Shown here: in pieces, positions 1 through 9,249 of the stretch
Position numbering within the stretch: position 1 is the stretch's first letter
Layout: each line of letters begins with the position of its first letter
Source of the DNA: Novosphingobium sp. KCTC 2891
GTDB lineage: Bacteria; Pseudomonadota; Alphaproteobacteria; Sphingomonadales; Sphingomonadaceae
Direction: 5' to 3'
Assembly: GCF_025938155.1 (NCBI RefSeq)
Contig: NZ_JAPCZG010000002.1
Location: 248,001-312,000 of the forward strand
Length of the DNA stretch: 64,000 bases
Position numbers and translations under genes: made by a program
The notes under the pieces: generated by a model
Databases searched by the model: none
The model's input: only the letters and a program-made list of their open reading frames with translations
Told to the model about the DNA's origin: nothing

Positions 1-690
1 GTCCCACCGCCCGCGCGACAGCACGTTGAAGCGCACCATCGAATGCATCAGCCGCACCATCGCCGCCGCCTTGAAGCCGGGGCCGAAGCGTTCGAGCGCG
101 CCCGGCAGCATCGAGGTGCCGAAGAAGGTGGCGGTTTCCTTGATCCGCCGCGCGGCGGTCTTGTTGGAAAGCGTGCCGGTCAGCGCCATCGGCAGCGCGG
201 CATACTTGTTCATGAAAGTGGCGATGAACGCCCCCCGGATCGCCCAGGGCGCGAAATTGGCAAAGGCGTTGCGCTGCAGCCGCGCGCCTTCCTCGACCAG
301 CTTCATGTCCACCCATGCCGGCCGCGCTTCCATCGCATGGATGAAGGCCGCCAGTTCCGGCGGCGCGCCCTCCACGGCCTCCACGCCCTTGTCGCAAGCC
401 TCGACCAGCATATCGACCAGCGGGCGGAAGCCCAGTTCGGGAATCAGCGCGGCATAGGCATCGGCCACCGTATCGCCCATCATGGTGTAGGCGGCCATCC
501 GCTCCATCAGGGGGCGGTCTTCGAGCAGCTTCTTCGCCACAGCGGGATGGTTGCGCAGTTCGCTCTGCGCCACCTCGCCATCCAGCAGACGTTCGGGCAC
601 CAGCGCGAAATCGATGCCGCCGTACATCGCGGGGTTGTTCGTCTTCTGCGCGGCGACCTTCTGTCGCAGCTCTGCAATCGGGGTGGGCAT
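1..690 (-). CDS. MpaB / rubber-oxygenase-like (former DUF2236) protein, 3' end outside window
   Basis: The frame opens with ATG at 690 and stays open to base 1, so at least 230 residues are present and the C-terminus lies outside the window. The visible part is helical and soluble-looking. It contains the stretch RLMHSMVR, which resembles the conserved His-containing segment of the MpaB / latex-clearing-protein oxygenase family (formerly DUF2236). Members of that family bind heme b and cleave or oxidise hydrophobic substrates. The start is supported because the next upstream in-frame region carries a stop directly before it. The gene is transcribed away from the tetR gene at 761-1438, in the same direction and about 70 bases downstream of it. 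The substrate cannot be told from this fragment. Confidence 0.6.
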   Translation of the reverse strand, partial: MPTPIAELRQKVAAQKTNNPAMYGGIDFALVPERLLDGEVAQSELRNHPAVAKKLLEDRPLMERMAAYTMMGDTVADAYAALIPELGFRPLVDMLVEACDKGVEAVEGAPPELAAFIHAMEARPAWVDMKLVEEGARLQRNAFANFAPWAIRGAFIATFMNKYAALPMALTGTLSNKTAARRIKETATFFGTSMLPGALERFGPGFKAAAMVRLMHSMVRFNVLSRGRWD

Positions 691-760
691 GGGCTTGGCT
701 CCGTCTGGTCGCGCCGTCCGGATCAAAATACTATCCCATGATATAAATTCAACAGGAGAG

Positions 761-1438
761 TTAGAGCGCGTCGATCTCCGCATCGAGCGCGGCGGTGATG
801 GCGGCGAGCTGCGCCGCGCCGACATCGTCCCAGCCGAACACGCGCAGCGCCACCGAACGGCCCGACTGGAAGGCGGTGAGGCTGGCGATCATCAGCATCG
901 CGCGGATTCGGGCCGGTTCATCGGCCTCTTCGCGCCCCTGCACGCGCGCGATCATCGCCGCGATCAGGTCAATGCCCGGCGCGAACAGCTTTTCCAGCAT
1001 GACATCGAAAGCGGGACCGGGCGCGAGCAGTTCGCGGCTGACGAAGGCGCCCCACAGGCCGGCGGCATCGCTGCCCGTCATCGCGCGGGCGACGGCGGCC
1101 ATGGTGCGCTTGAGTTCGGCGCGCAGATCTCCTGCGCCTGCGACCAGCGCTTCGGCCGCGCCCTGCGCCGCGTCCACCGTCATGGCGATGAAGCGGGCCG
1201 CGATCTCTTCGGCGCAGGCGCGATAAAGCCCTTCCTTGCCGCCGAAATAATACTGGAGCGAAGGCAGGGTCGCGCCGGCCTGCTGGGCGATGGTGCGGGT
1301 GGTGGCGGCGGTGAAGCCCACGCGGCCGAATTCGCGGATCGCCACTTCAAGAATGCGCTGTCGCGATTCCTCGCCCTTGCGATAGCCGCCCCGGCGGACG
1401 GGTCGCGCTTCGGTCAAGGTATCGGCGCCGTCCCCCAT
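761..1438 (-). CDS. TetR family transcriptional regulator, CecR-like
   Basis: A 225-residue TetR/AcrR repressor. The N-terminal helix-turn-helix covers about residues 26-70, with the typical ending TLPSLQYYFGGKEGLYR. The C-terminal half contains REL-APGPAFD, which matches the CecR/YbiH-type (DUF1956) ligand domain. I chose the ATG at 1438 because the longer open frame upstream overlaps sufA and reads as low-complexity shadow sequence. The gene follows sufA by only about a dozen bases, so it is probably read through from the suf operon. It could also control the MpaB-like gene just downstream. Its ligand is unknown. Confidence 0.85.
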   Translation of the reverse strand: MGDGADTLTEARPVRRGGYRKGEESRQRILEVAIREFGRVGFTAATTRTIAQQAGATLPSLQYYFGGKEGLYRACAEEIAARFIAMTVDAAQGAAEALVAGAGDLRAELKRTMAAVARAMTGSDAAGLWGAFVSRELLAPGPAFDVMLEKLFAPGIDLIAAMIARVQGREEADEPARIRAMLMIASLTAFQSGRSVALRVFGWDDVGAAQLAAITAALDAEIDAL

Positions 1439-1451
1439 GCCGCTGCGCAGA

Positions 1452-1814
1452 TCAGATCGTGAAGCTTTCCCCGCAGCCGCAGGTGCCCTTGGCGTTGGGG
1501 TTCTGGAACACGAAGCCGGCGGTGAAATCGTCTTCCTGCCAGTCCATCGTGCTGCCCACGAGGTAGAGCACAGAGGCGCTGTCGATGAAGAAGGTGCCGC
1601 CCGGCGTCTCGATCCGCTCGTCCAGCGGATCGGCCGCGGTGACGTAGTCCACCGAATAGGCAAGGCCCGAGCAGCCCCGGCGCGGGGTCGACAGCTTGAC
1701 CCCGATGGCCCCTTCGGGTGCGGCTTCCATCAGCGCCGCGATGCGCCCTTCGGCGCCGGGCGTGAGGATCACGGCGGCGGGGCGCTGGCGGGTACGGGTG
1801 ATCGTTTCGGTCAT
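1452..1814 (-). CDS. sufA: A-type Fe-S carrier protein SufA/ErpA/IscA-like
   Basis: A 120-residue A-type iron-sulfur carrier that accepts clusters from the SufBCD scaffold and passes them to apo-proteins. The three cluster ligands are visible as C48 in RRGCSG and C112/C114 in the C-terminal GTCGCG motif. The length fits the family. The ATG at 1814 gives the usual short N-terminus; an ATG four codons upstream (1826) is also possible. It lies directly downstream of sufT and is the last Fe-S gene of the operon. Whether it acts as SufA or ErpA cannot be decided from sequence, but the operon position favours SufA. Confidence 0.92.
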   Translation of the reverse strand: MTETITRTRQRPAAVILTPGAEGRIAALMEAAPEGAIGVKLSTPRRGCSGLAYSVDYVTAADPLDERIETPGGTFFIDSASVLYLVGSTMDWQEDDFTAGFVFQNPNAKGTCGCGESFTI

Positions 1815-1837
1815 GGCAGGTTCCATATAGGATGCGT

Positions 1838-2320
1838 TCAGAGCATTCCCAACTCGAGCTTGGCTTCGTCGCTCATCTTCTGCGGGTCCCACGGCGGATC
1901 CCAGACGAGATTCACCTCTGCGTCGCGCACGCCGGGCACGGCGGCCACGCGCAGTTCGACTTCACCGGGCATCGATTCGGCCACCGGGCAATGCGGCGTG
2001 GTGAGCGTCATCGTCACGGTGACGTGCGCCTCCTCGTCCACATCGACGCCGTAGATCAGGCCCAGGTCGTAGATGTTCACCGGAATTTCCGGATCGAAGA
2101 TCTCGCGCAGGCTGGCGATCACGCCATCATAGATCGCACCGCCCGGTTCGCCCGCTCCGGCTTCCTGCGGCTTTTCAGCCAGGAAACCTTCGAGATAGTC
2201 GCGCTTGCGCCCGAGCTTCTCCGCTGCGGTTTCCTCGACGGCGTCCTCCACGAAGGCGCGGCGGGGCGCCGCAACGCCTTCCACTTCCTCGATCGAGAAT
2301 TTGGGATCCTCGCCACTCAT
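1838..2320 (-). CDS. sufT: SufT, MIP18/DUF59 Fe-S assembly protein
   Basis: A 160-residue protein with an Asp/Glu-rich N-terminal tail of about 60 residues, followed by a MIP18 (DUF59) domain. The family hallmarks DPEIPVNIYDLGLIY and TTPHCPVAE are present, and the protein carries WDPPWDP near the end. SufT assists maturation of Fe-S proteins and is typical of suf operons. The start codon overlaps the sufS stop (2317-2320, ATGA), so translation is probably coupled. It is followed by sufA. Confidence 0.92.
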   Translation of the reverse strand: MSGEDPKFSIEEVEGVAAPRRAFVEDAVEETAAEKLGRKRDYLEGFLAEKPQEAGAGEPGGAIYDGVIASLREIFDPEIPVNIYDLGLIYGVDVDEEAHVTVTMTLTTPHCPVAESMPGEVELRVAAVPGVRDAEVNLVWDPPWDPQKMSDEAKLELGML

Positions 2321-3528
2321 CCGAATATCCTCATCGTCCTTTCGATGCCGCGCACGAGCGCGGTCACGTCGCTTTCATCGCTGTAGATGCCGAAGCTGGC
2401 GCGGGCGGTTGCCGGCACGCCAAGGTGTTCCATCAAGGGCTGCGCGCAGTGGTGCCCGGCGCGGATCGCCACGTTCTCCTCATCGAGGATCGTGCCGAGA
2501 TCGTGCGGATGCACCCCGTCGATCGCGAAGCTGACGATGCCGGCGCTTTCCTCTGGCCCGAACAGGCGCAGCGTGTTGAAGCGCGAGAGTTCGGCCCGCG
2601 CCCTTGCCACCAGCGCCGCTTCGTGCGCGTGGATCGCGCCCAGCCCCGTTGCTTGCACGAAATCGACCGCGACGCCCAGACCGATTGCCTCGACGATGGC
2701 AGGCGTGCCCGCTTCGAAGCGCTGCGGCGCGGGTGCCCAAGTGGTCTTTTCGAACGTGACGCGGTCGATCATCGAACCACCGCCCTGCCAGGGCTGCATG
2801 GCATCGAGGATGGCGCCGCGCGCCCACAGCGCGCCGATGCCGGTCGGGCCGTAGAGCTTGTGCCCCGAAAAGGCGTAGAAATCGCAGCCCAGCGCCTTCA
2901 CGTCGACCGGCAGGCGGGCCACCGCCTGGCAGCCATCGAGCAGGATCTTCGCGCCGACGGCGTGCGCCAGTTCCACCGCGCGCCGCGCATCGAGCACCGA
3001 GCCGAGCACGTTCGACACGTGCGCGAAGGCGACGAGCTTGTGCGCCGGGGTCAGCATGGCCTGCGCCGCATCGAGGTCGATTCGTCCGTCCTCGGTCAGC
3101 GGGCAGACATCGATGGCGATGCCGGTGCGCTGCTGGATCAACTGCCACGGCACGATGTTGGAATGGTGTTCAAGGCGCGACAGCAGCACGCGGTCGCCGG
3201 GCTTCAGGTTCGCCAGCCCCCAGCTCTGCGCGACGAGGTTGATCGCCTCGGTCGCGCCGCGGGTGAAGACGATCTCGCCCTCCTCGCCGCCGACCAGCCC
3301 CGCAACCTTGCGGCGGGCGGCCTCGAACGCCAGCGTCATCTCGGCCGAGCGGGTATAGACCCCGCGGTGGACGGTGGCGTAGTCGGTGCCGATGGCGCGG
3401 GTGACGGCATCAATCACCACTTGCGGCTTCTGCGCGGTGGCGGCCGTATCGAGATAGTGCCAGCGGGTGCCGTCCGGCCCCGCCAGACCCGGCCAGTCGG
3501 CCGCGCGGCTCAGCGTCGCGGTGCTCAC
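2317..3528 (-). CDS. sufS: SufS cysteine desulfurase
   Basis: A 403-residue PLP-dependent group II cysteine desulfurase that takes sulfur from cysteine for cluster assembly on SufBCD. The PLP lysine is K224 in SGHKLYGP and the persulfide cysteine is C361 in RAGHHCAQP. The conserved DG-Q stretch (LLDGCQA) and EAGTP are also present. The length is normal. It overlaps sufD by four bases at its start (3525-3528) and sufT by four at its end. No SufE or SufU sulfur-transfer partner is encoded in this window, so that partner, if used, must lie elsewhere. Confidence 0.96.
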   Translation of the reverse strand: MSTATLSRAADWPGLAGPDGTRWHYLDTAATAQKPQVVIDAVTRAIGTDYATVHRGVYTRSAEMTLAFEAARRKVAGLVGGEEGEIVFTRGATEAINLVAQSWGLANLKPGDRVLLSRLEHHSNIVPWQLIQQRTGIAIDVCPLTEDGRIDLDAAQAMLTPAHKLVAFAHVSNVLGSVLDARRAVELAHAVGAKILLDGCQAVARLPVDVKALGCDFYAFSGHKLYGPTGIGALWARGAILDAMQPWQGGGSMIDRVTFEKTTWAPAPQRFEAGTPAIVEAIGLGVAVDFVQATGLGAIHAHEAALVARARAELSRFNTLRLFGPEESAGIVSFAIDGVHPHDLGTILDEENVAIRAGHHCAQPLMEHLGVPATARASFGIYSDESDVTALVRGIERTMRIFG

Positions 3529-4259
3529 AACAGGTCTCCCAGCGCGGCGAGCGCGGCCTCGGTCAAGGCGTCCTCGTCGGGCGCGCCGACGAAAGCCTCG
3601 GCGATGAAGGCCTGGAGCATCAGCTTCTTGGCCTCGGCCGGGGGAAGCCCGCGCGACTGGAGGTAGAACAGGCCCTGCGCGTCAAGCTCGCCCACCGCGC
3701 AGCCGTGCGCGCACTTGACGTCATCGGCGTAGATTTCGAGTTCGGGCCGCGCGTTTGCGGTGGCGGTGCGATCGAGCAGCATGGCGCGGATCGACTGTTC
3801 GCCGTCCGTGCCCACGGCGCCGCGTTCCACCACCACGCGGCCAAGGTAGGTGCCGGTTGCCTTGCCGGCGAGGACCGAGCGCACCACCTGCCGCGAGGTC
3901 GCGTCGGGCTGGGCGTGGACCACCTCGGTCACGATTTCGAGCGTCTGGTCGCCGCCGCCCAGCTGCGCCGCGCCAAGGTGGAAGCGCGCGCCCTTGCCCA
4001 GCGTGACTTTCACCGCCAGCCGGCCATAGGCGCGGCCCGCGTTGAGCAGGCGCAGGTCGTATTCCGCACCGTCGCCCAGCACAATCTCGATCTCGCGCGC
4101 CTGCGCAGCGCCGCCATCGGCCACCACGGCGAGCGCGCCGCTGGTCCCCGCCGGCACCGCGATCCGCTCCGCCGCCAGCGGCCAGAGCGTTTCGAGCGCG
4201 GCAAGGTCGGCATAGCGATACGCCTCGTCCTTGCGCGTGGGGAGCACGGCCAGCGTCAT
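3525..4259 (-). CDS. sufD: SufD, SufBCD scaffold subunit
   Basis: A 244-residue SufD, the subunit that pairs with SufB on the SufC ATPase dimer in the scaffold complex. It has the beta-helix SufBD core and the C-terminal signature ADDVKCAHGCAVGELD. It is short for the family: the usual N-terminal helical domain is reduced to about 50 residues. The start overlaps the sufC stop (ATGA at 4256-4259) and the stop overlaps the sufS start, which suggests coupled translation of the three genes. Confidence 0.93.
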   Translation of the reverse strand: MTLAVLPTRKDEAYRYADLAALETLWPLAAERIAVPAGTSGALAVVADGGAAQAREIEIVLGDGAEYDLRLLNAGRAYGRLAVKVTLGKGARFHLGAAQLGGGDQTLEIVTEVVHAQPDATSRQVVRSVLAGKATGTYLGRVVVERGAVGTDGEQSIRAMLLDRTATANARPELEIYADDVKCAHGCAVGELDAQGLFYLQSRGLPPAEAKKLMLQAFIAEAFVGAPDEDALTEAALAALGDLL

Positions 4260-4999
4260 GCGGCGACGGCCTCGTAGCCCTGCTCTTCGAGCTGGAGCGC
4301 CAGTTCCGGGCCGCCCGACTTGACGATCCGCCCGCCCGCGAGGACGTGGACGAAGTCCGGCTTCACATAGTCGAGCAGGCGCTGGTAGTGGGTGATCAGC
4401 AGCACCGCCTTGTCAGGCTTGCGCATGATCGCGTTGATCCCTTCGCCGCAGATGCGCAGCGCATCGATGTCGAGCCCGGAATCGGTCTCGTCCAGGATCG
4501 CCAGCTTGGGATCGAGGATGCCCATCTGCACCATCTCGGCGCGCTTCTTCTCGCCGCCGGAAAAGCCGACGTTCACCGGGCGCTTGAGCATTTCCATGTC
4601 CATGCGCAGCAGGCCGGCCTTTTCCTTCGCCAGCCGCAGGAACTCGCCGCCCGAAAGCGGGGCTTCGCCGCGTGCCCCGCGCTGCGCGTTCAGCGCCTCG
4701 CGCAGGAACTGGACGTTCGACACGCCGGGGATTTCGACCGGGTACTGGAAGCCCAGGAACAGGCCCGCGGCGGCGCGTTCGTGCGGCGCCATCGCGAGCA
4801 GGTCCTGCCCGTCGAAATCGACGCTGCCGCCGGTCACTTCGTAGCCCGGCCGCCCGCCAAGGGTATAGGCCAGCGTGGACTTGCCCGCGCCGTTCGGCCC
4901 CATGATCGCGTGGATCTCGCCGGCGCCGATGGAGAGCGACAGACCCTTGAGAATGGGCTTGCCCGCGATTTCGTTGGAGAGATCCTTAATCGTCAGCAT
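4256..4999 (-). CDS. sufC: SufC, Fe-S assembly ATPase
   Basis: A 247-residue ABC-type ATPase that drives the SufBCD scaffold. It shows the Walker A GPNGAGKST, the SufC-typical signature FSGGEKKR and the Walker B LAILDETDSGLDID. The ATG at 4999 starts the canonical MLTIKDLS; the frame remains open further upstream, but that stretch is shadow sequence of the small gene before it. The start overlaps the end of that small gene by 14 bases. It is followed by sufD with an ATGA overlap. Confidence 0.96.
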   Translation of the reverse strand: MLTIKDLSNEIAGKPILKGLSLSIGAGEIHAIMGPNGAGKSTLAYTLGGRPGYEVTGGSVDFDGQDLLAMAPHERAAAGLFLGFQYPVEIPGVSNVQFLREALNAQRGARGEAPLSGGEFLRLAKEKAGLLRMDMEMLKRPVNVGFSGGEKKRAEMVQMGILDPKLAILDETDSGLDIDALRICGEGINAIMRKPDKAVLLITHYQRLLDYVKPDFVHVLAGGRIVKSGGPELALQLEEQGYEAVAA

Positions 5000-5366
5000 T
5001 GCGTTTTCCGGTGGTGCAATTGGCAAGGTAATCGGCGCGAACCTCGTCGAAGAGGTCGCGCCAGCTCTTTTCGGTCGCCCGCGCGTCGTCGAGCTGCTTC
5101 TGCCGCCCATCGAGCTGCGCCAGCGCAGTGCCCGTGGTGACCTGCCCGCTCGGCGTGGTCGACGACGGGCCGGACAGGACGGTGGAACGCTCCTGCGCAA
5201 TGGCGCGCTGTTCGGCATAGGCGGCAGCGGCGAACTTGGTGCGGCGGTGCGGCTCACCCCGGATCAGGCTGCGCATTTCCACCCGGTCACACGCCTTGAC
5301 CGCTTCCAGCGCGGGGGCCGGATCGGGCACGTCGATGCCAAGCAGGAGGAGCGGCAGCGCAATCAC
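4986..5366 (-). CDS. Small uncharacterised protein inside the suf operon
   Basis: A 126-residue protein of unknown function. The first 12 or so residues ([11 protein letters not shown]) are hydrophobic and may act as a signal peptide or anchor. The rest is polar, with a likely helical region near residues 80-110 and two cysteines, one at about residue 26 and one near the C-terminus. It overlaps the DUF559 gene by four bases at its start and sufC by 14 bases at its end, so it is embedded in the translational chain of the operon. I do not recognise a family. Its position suggests a link with Fe-S assembly or only tolerated co-transcription. Confidence 0.7.
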   Translation of the reverse strand: MIALPLLLLGIDVPDPAPALEAVKACDRVEMRSLIRGEPHRRTKFAAAAYAEQRAIAQERSTVLSGPSSTTPSGQVTTGTALAQLDGRQKQLDDARATEKSWRDLFDEVRADYLANCTTGKRNADD

Positions 5367-5898
5367 GGGCGCGGGGTCCGGGGCCGCGACGGGCCGGAGT
5401 ATCCGAAATCCTGTCGCCCGGAATCAGCCCGGCCATAGGCGGGACGAGGCGCGAAGCCGCGACCGGCACGGAGCGGACGGGGCGGCGGACGCAGCGCATC
5501 GGCGGCGGCGCGGACCTGCTCCAGCGCACCCGCCGGGTCTGCCAGCACGGCCTCCGGATCGAGCCGCAGCACGGTCAGCCCCTGCTCGGCGAGCTTGCGG
5601 TCGTCGCGCTCGGCAATCACCGGATCGCCGCCCAGCATCACCGCGAGCTTGCGCTGCCGGCACTGGAAATCGACGATGGTCGATCCCGCAACGGCCTTGC
5701 GCTTGAACGTGACGCCGGGGATGGCGCCATCGACCAGCAGGTCCGACAGGCGCTGCTCCGCCTCCGAGGGATTGCGGCGCTGCTCGCGCGCGACATCGTG
5801 GATCCGGTCGAGCCGCGAGGCCGAGATGGTGCGCTTCGCCCTGGGCGCGGCGGCATCATCGCCGGCCGGAGCGCCGGTGCGGATGGAAAGCGTTTTCT

Positions 5899-5902
<4 letters not shown>
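5363..5902 (-). CDS. DUF559-type (Vsr-like fold) protein inside the suf operon
   Basis: A 179-residue protein with a central DUF559-like domain (about residues 30-145). It shows the family pattern [13 protein letters not shown], then [19 protein letters not shown], a D..R segment and [16 protein letters not shown]559 proteins share the Vsr/restriction-endonuclease fold. The acidic motif that normally follows VDF (usually E-x-DG) reads VMLGGD here, so a catalytic residue may be missing. The C-terminal 40 residues are Arg/Pro-rich. It overlaps sufB by four bases at its start and the small gene by four at its end. Nuclease activity is therefore uncertain. Confidence 0.75.
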
Positions 5903-7373
<1,471 letters not shown>

Positions 7374-7377
<4 letters not shown>

Positions 7378-7805
7378 GCACTCAACTCGGGCGTAAGGGG
7401 AACGGGGCGGGCCAGCTGGACCAGCGAGACGCCGGCCAGCGCACCGCGCAAGGCGGCATCGACCAGCGGCCAGTGCGGGCGGACGTTGCAGGCCGCCTCC
7501 AGCGTGCAGTCGTTGCGCCCGTGGGTGCTGCATGTGGCGAGCGCGATCGGCCCTTCGACCGCCTCGACAATGTCCGCCAGGGTGATCGCGGCCGCCGGGC
7601 GGGCCAGCTTGAAGCCGCCGCCCGCGCCGCGCACGGACTTGAGCAGGCCGGCCGAAGACAGCTTGCTGACCAGCTTCTGCACCGTGGGCAGGGGCAATCC
7701 GGTTTCATCCGCCAGCTGCTGGGCGTTGACGCGCGCGTGGCCGCAATGGCGCGCGGCGGCGCTCATCGTGACGACGGCATAGTCTGCCATGCTGGAAAGT
7801 CGCAT
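7374..7805 (-). CDS. Rrf2-family SUF operon regulator
   Basis: A 143-residue Rrf2-family transcription factor of the type found at the head of suf operons in Xanthomonas and Sphingomonads. The winged helix covers roughly residues 1-70 ([36 protein letters not shown]). Three cysteines, C92, C100 and C106, sit where IscR holds its [2Fe-2S] cluster. The spacing here is C-X7-C-X5-C, which differs from the E. coli IscR spacing. It probably senses Fe-S status and controls the operon, including itself. Its stop overlaps the sufB start. Confidence 0.92.
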
Positions 7806-7842
7806 CTGGCGCCCCGGAGGAAAGGCCCGACTCCATAATCGG

Positions 7843-7858
7843 ACCGGATCGTTCCGGT
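7843..7858. promoter_or_regulatory. Dyad upstream of the suf regulator, candidate operator
   Basis: A perfect inverted repeat, ACCGGA and TCCGGT around TCGT, lies 38-53 bases upstream of the regulator start. A GATTAT-like -10 element (minus strand) follows it directly. The place fits autoregulation by the Rrf2 protein. Binding is inferred only. Confidence 0.4.
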
Positions 7859-7911
7859 TATCTAGGCGCGCTGGCCGGCAAGCGCAAGGACGCCGCCGCC
7901 TGTCGTTTGTC

Positions 7912-8877
7912 TCAGGCGCCGAAGCCGGGCGGCATTGCGGCGATCCGGGGCTTCACCTCCCGGAAATTGCGCAAGTCGAGCAGGGCCGACAGCACCGGCA
8001 GGTCCGGCGCACCAAGCCGTGCCGGAGTCCGTCCCGTGAAGAGGCGCAGTTCGCGGATCATGTGCGGCTGGTCGTAGAATTGCTCCGCCACCAGCGCCAG
8101 CTCGTCCGGGCTGGTGCCGGGGTGGGCCAGCAGCGCGGCGGCCCGCAGCGCGCGGTACTTTCGCGCCAGCTGCTTGGGCGGGAGGCCGAAATACTTGTCC
8201 ACCAGCCGTTGCAGCTGGCGCGGCGAATAGGGGGCGCGGGCCAGAAGATCATCGACCTTGGGCGAAAGCGAGCCGCCCATCCATTCCGCCACCTGCCCGA
8301 TCAGCGCGATGTGCGCCGCCGGAACCGGGCGCATCAACGGTGCCAGCGCCTCGGACGCCATCGCCACCATCGCCTCGTTCGAAATGCCCGGTCCGTTGTA
8401 GGCCGCAGTCAGCGCCTCCCCGAAAGCCTGCAACGGCTCGCCGATCAGTTCGGCAGCGTTGCGCATCCGATTGCCGTGGTCGGAGGCCGAAAGGCCGCCG
8501 GTGAGCGCGGCCCAGCCCAGCGGTGAAAGGGCCGCGCCGAAGGTGTGCCACGGCCCTTCCATCAGGATCGGCGCGGCGGCGGACAAGGGCGTCACCAGAT
8601 TGACGAGGTGGCTGGCATCGACCGTGCCGTCGCGCAGGAACAGCTCACCCCGGCCGCGCATGAACACCGCGAGAAGGCCCACGCCCGCAGGCTGGACGTC
8701 GGCGATATGCGTCTCGTCGCAGCGGAACAGGAAGAAGGTGGTGACGAACGGCGCCATTTCCGGCGGCGGCGCAAGATAGTCCAGCTGGATCAGCGAGGGG
8801 CTGATCAGCCGCTCCTGCGCGAGCAGCGCCCGCTTGCGCGCGCTGTCGCCGAGGCGCGCATCAGCGGCCTCTGTCAT
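7912..8877 (-). CDS. AraC family transcriptional regulator
   Basis: A regulator of about 321 residues from the ATG at 8877. In-frame ATGs at 8895 and 8946 would add 6 or 23 residues, and no start has a clear ribosome binding site. The C-terminal part holds an AraC-type double helix-turn-helix (YSPRQLQRLVDKYFGLPPKQLARKYR, read in two pieces, then ELALVAEQFYDQPHMIRE). The N-terminal half begins DYLAPPPEMAPFVTTFFLFRC, like the DUF6597-type sensor domain. The inducer and targets are unknown. A minus-strand terminator lies 90 bases upstream of this start. Confidence 0.88.
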   Translation of the reverse strand: MTEAADARLGDSARKRALLAQERLISPSLIQLDYLAPPPEMAPFVTTFFLFRCDETHIADVQPAGVGLLAVFMRGRGELFLRDGTVDASHLVNLVTPLSAAAPILMEGPWHTFGAALSPLGWAALTGGLSASDHGNRMRNAAELIGEPLQAFGEALTAAYNGPGISNEAMVAMASEALAPLMRPVPAAHIALIGQVAEWMGGSLSPKVDDLLARAPYSPRQLQRLVDKYFGLPPKQLARKYRALRAAALLAHPGTSPDELALVAEQFYDQPHMIRELRLFTGRTPARLGAPDLPVLSALLDLRNFREVKPRIAAMPPGFGA

Positions 8878-8966
8878 GTTGATTTGGCGCCCCATTTGAT
8901 CTGGATTCAACGCGCAATCACCGGCCACTGTCAAGCGAGCGACCATGGTGCATTGCGAAACGGACC

Positions 8967-9002
8967 AAAAAAGGGCGGCCGCACCGGATCGGCACGGCCG
9001 CC
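8967..9002 (-). terminator. Intrinsic terminator with no recognised upstream gene
   Basis: On the minus strand, arms GGCGGCCG and CGGCCGCC (8995-9002 and 8974-8981) form an 8-bp G/C stem around a 13-nt loop, followed after one C by six T. In the plus direction there is no T-run. It therefore ends a minus-strand transcript that begins in the pyrD-araC gap, upstream of the AraC gene. Confidence 0.7.
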
Positions 9003-9249
9003 TTGAAGTCGAGAACCCGATACATCACTGCACCGAGCCCTTCGGGTCGCACGGTTCGTCTATGTCATGGACCGATTCGGGAATTGTATGGATTCGACAA
9101 AATCGGTGGCGAACCTGCAACAGCACGAAAGAAAAGGCATATCCGGCGGCAGAAGTGATAATTTGGTTACAATTGTGTCTTGGCGCGAAGCTTCGCAGAC
9201 GCAATAGGAAGCGCTCTTCCCACCCTGCCAGGGACACCATCAAAGCCCG
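9003..9249 (-). other. Gene-free pyrD/araC gap: candidate leader or small RNA
   Basis: About 300 bases separate the AraC gene from pyrD. The minus strand here ends in the terminator at 8967-9002, so it may encode a small RNA or an attenuated leader for the AraC gene. A 26-codon frame rich in cysteine runs from 9140 to 9060 on the minus strand (starting MPFLSCCC), without clear support as a gene. On the plus strand the same gap must hold the pyrD promoter. Confidence 0.3.

Noticed and set aside
8967..9002. Terminator or attenuator of pyrD
   Set aside because: The T-run is on the minus strand, so it cannot end or attenuate plus-strand pyrD transcription.
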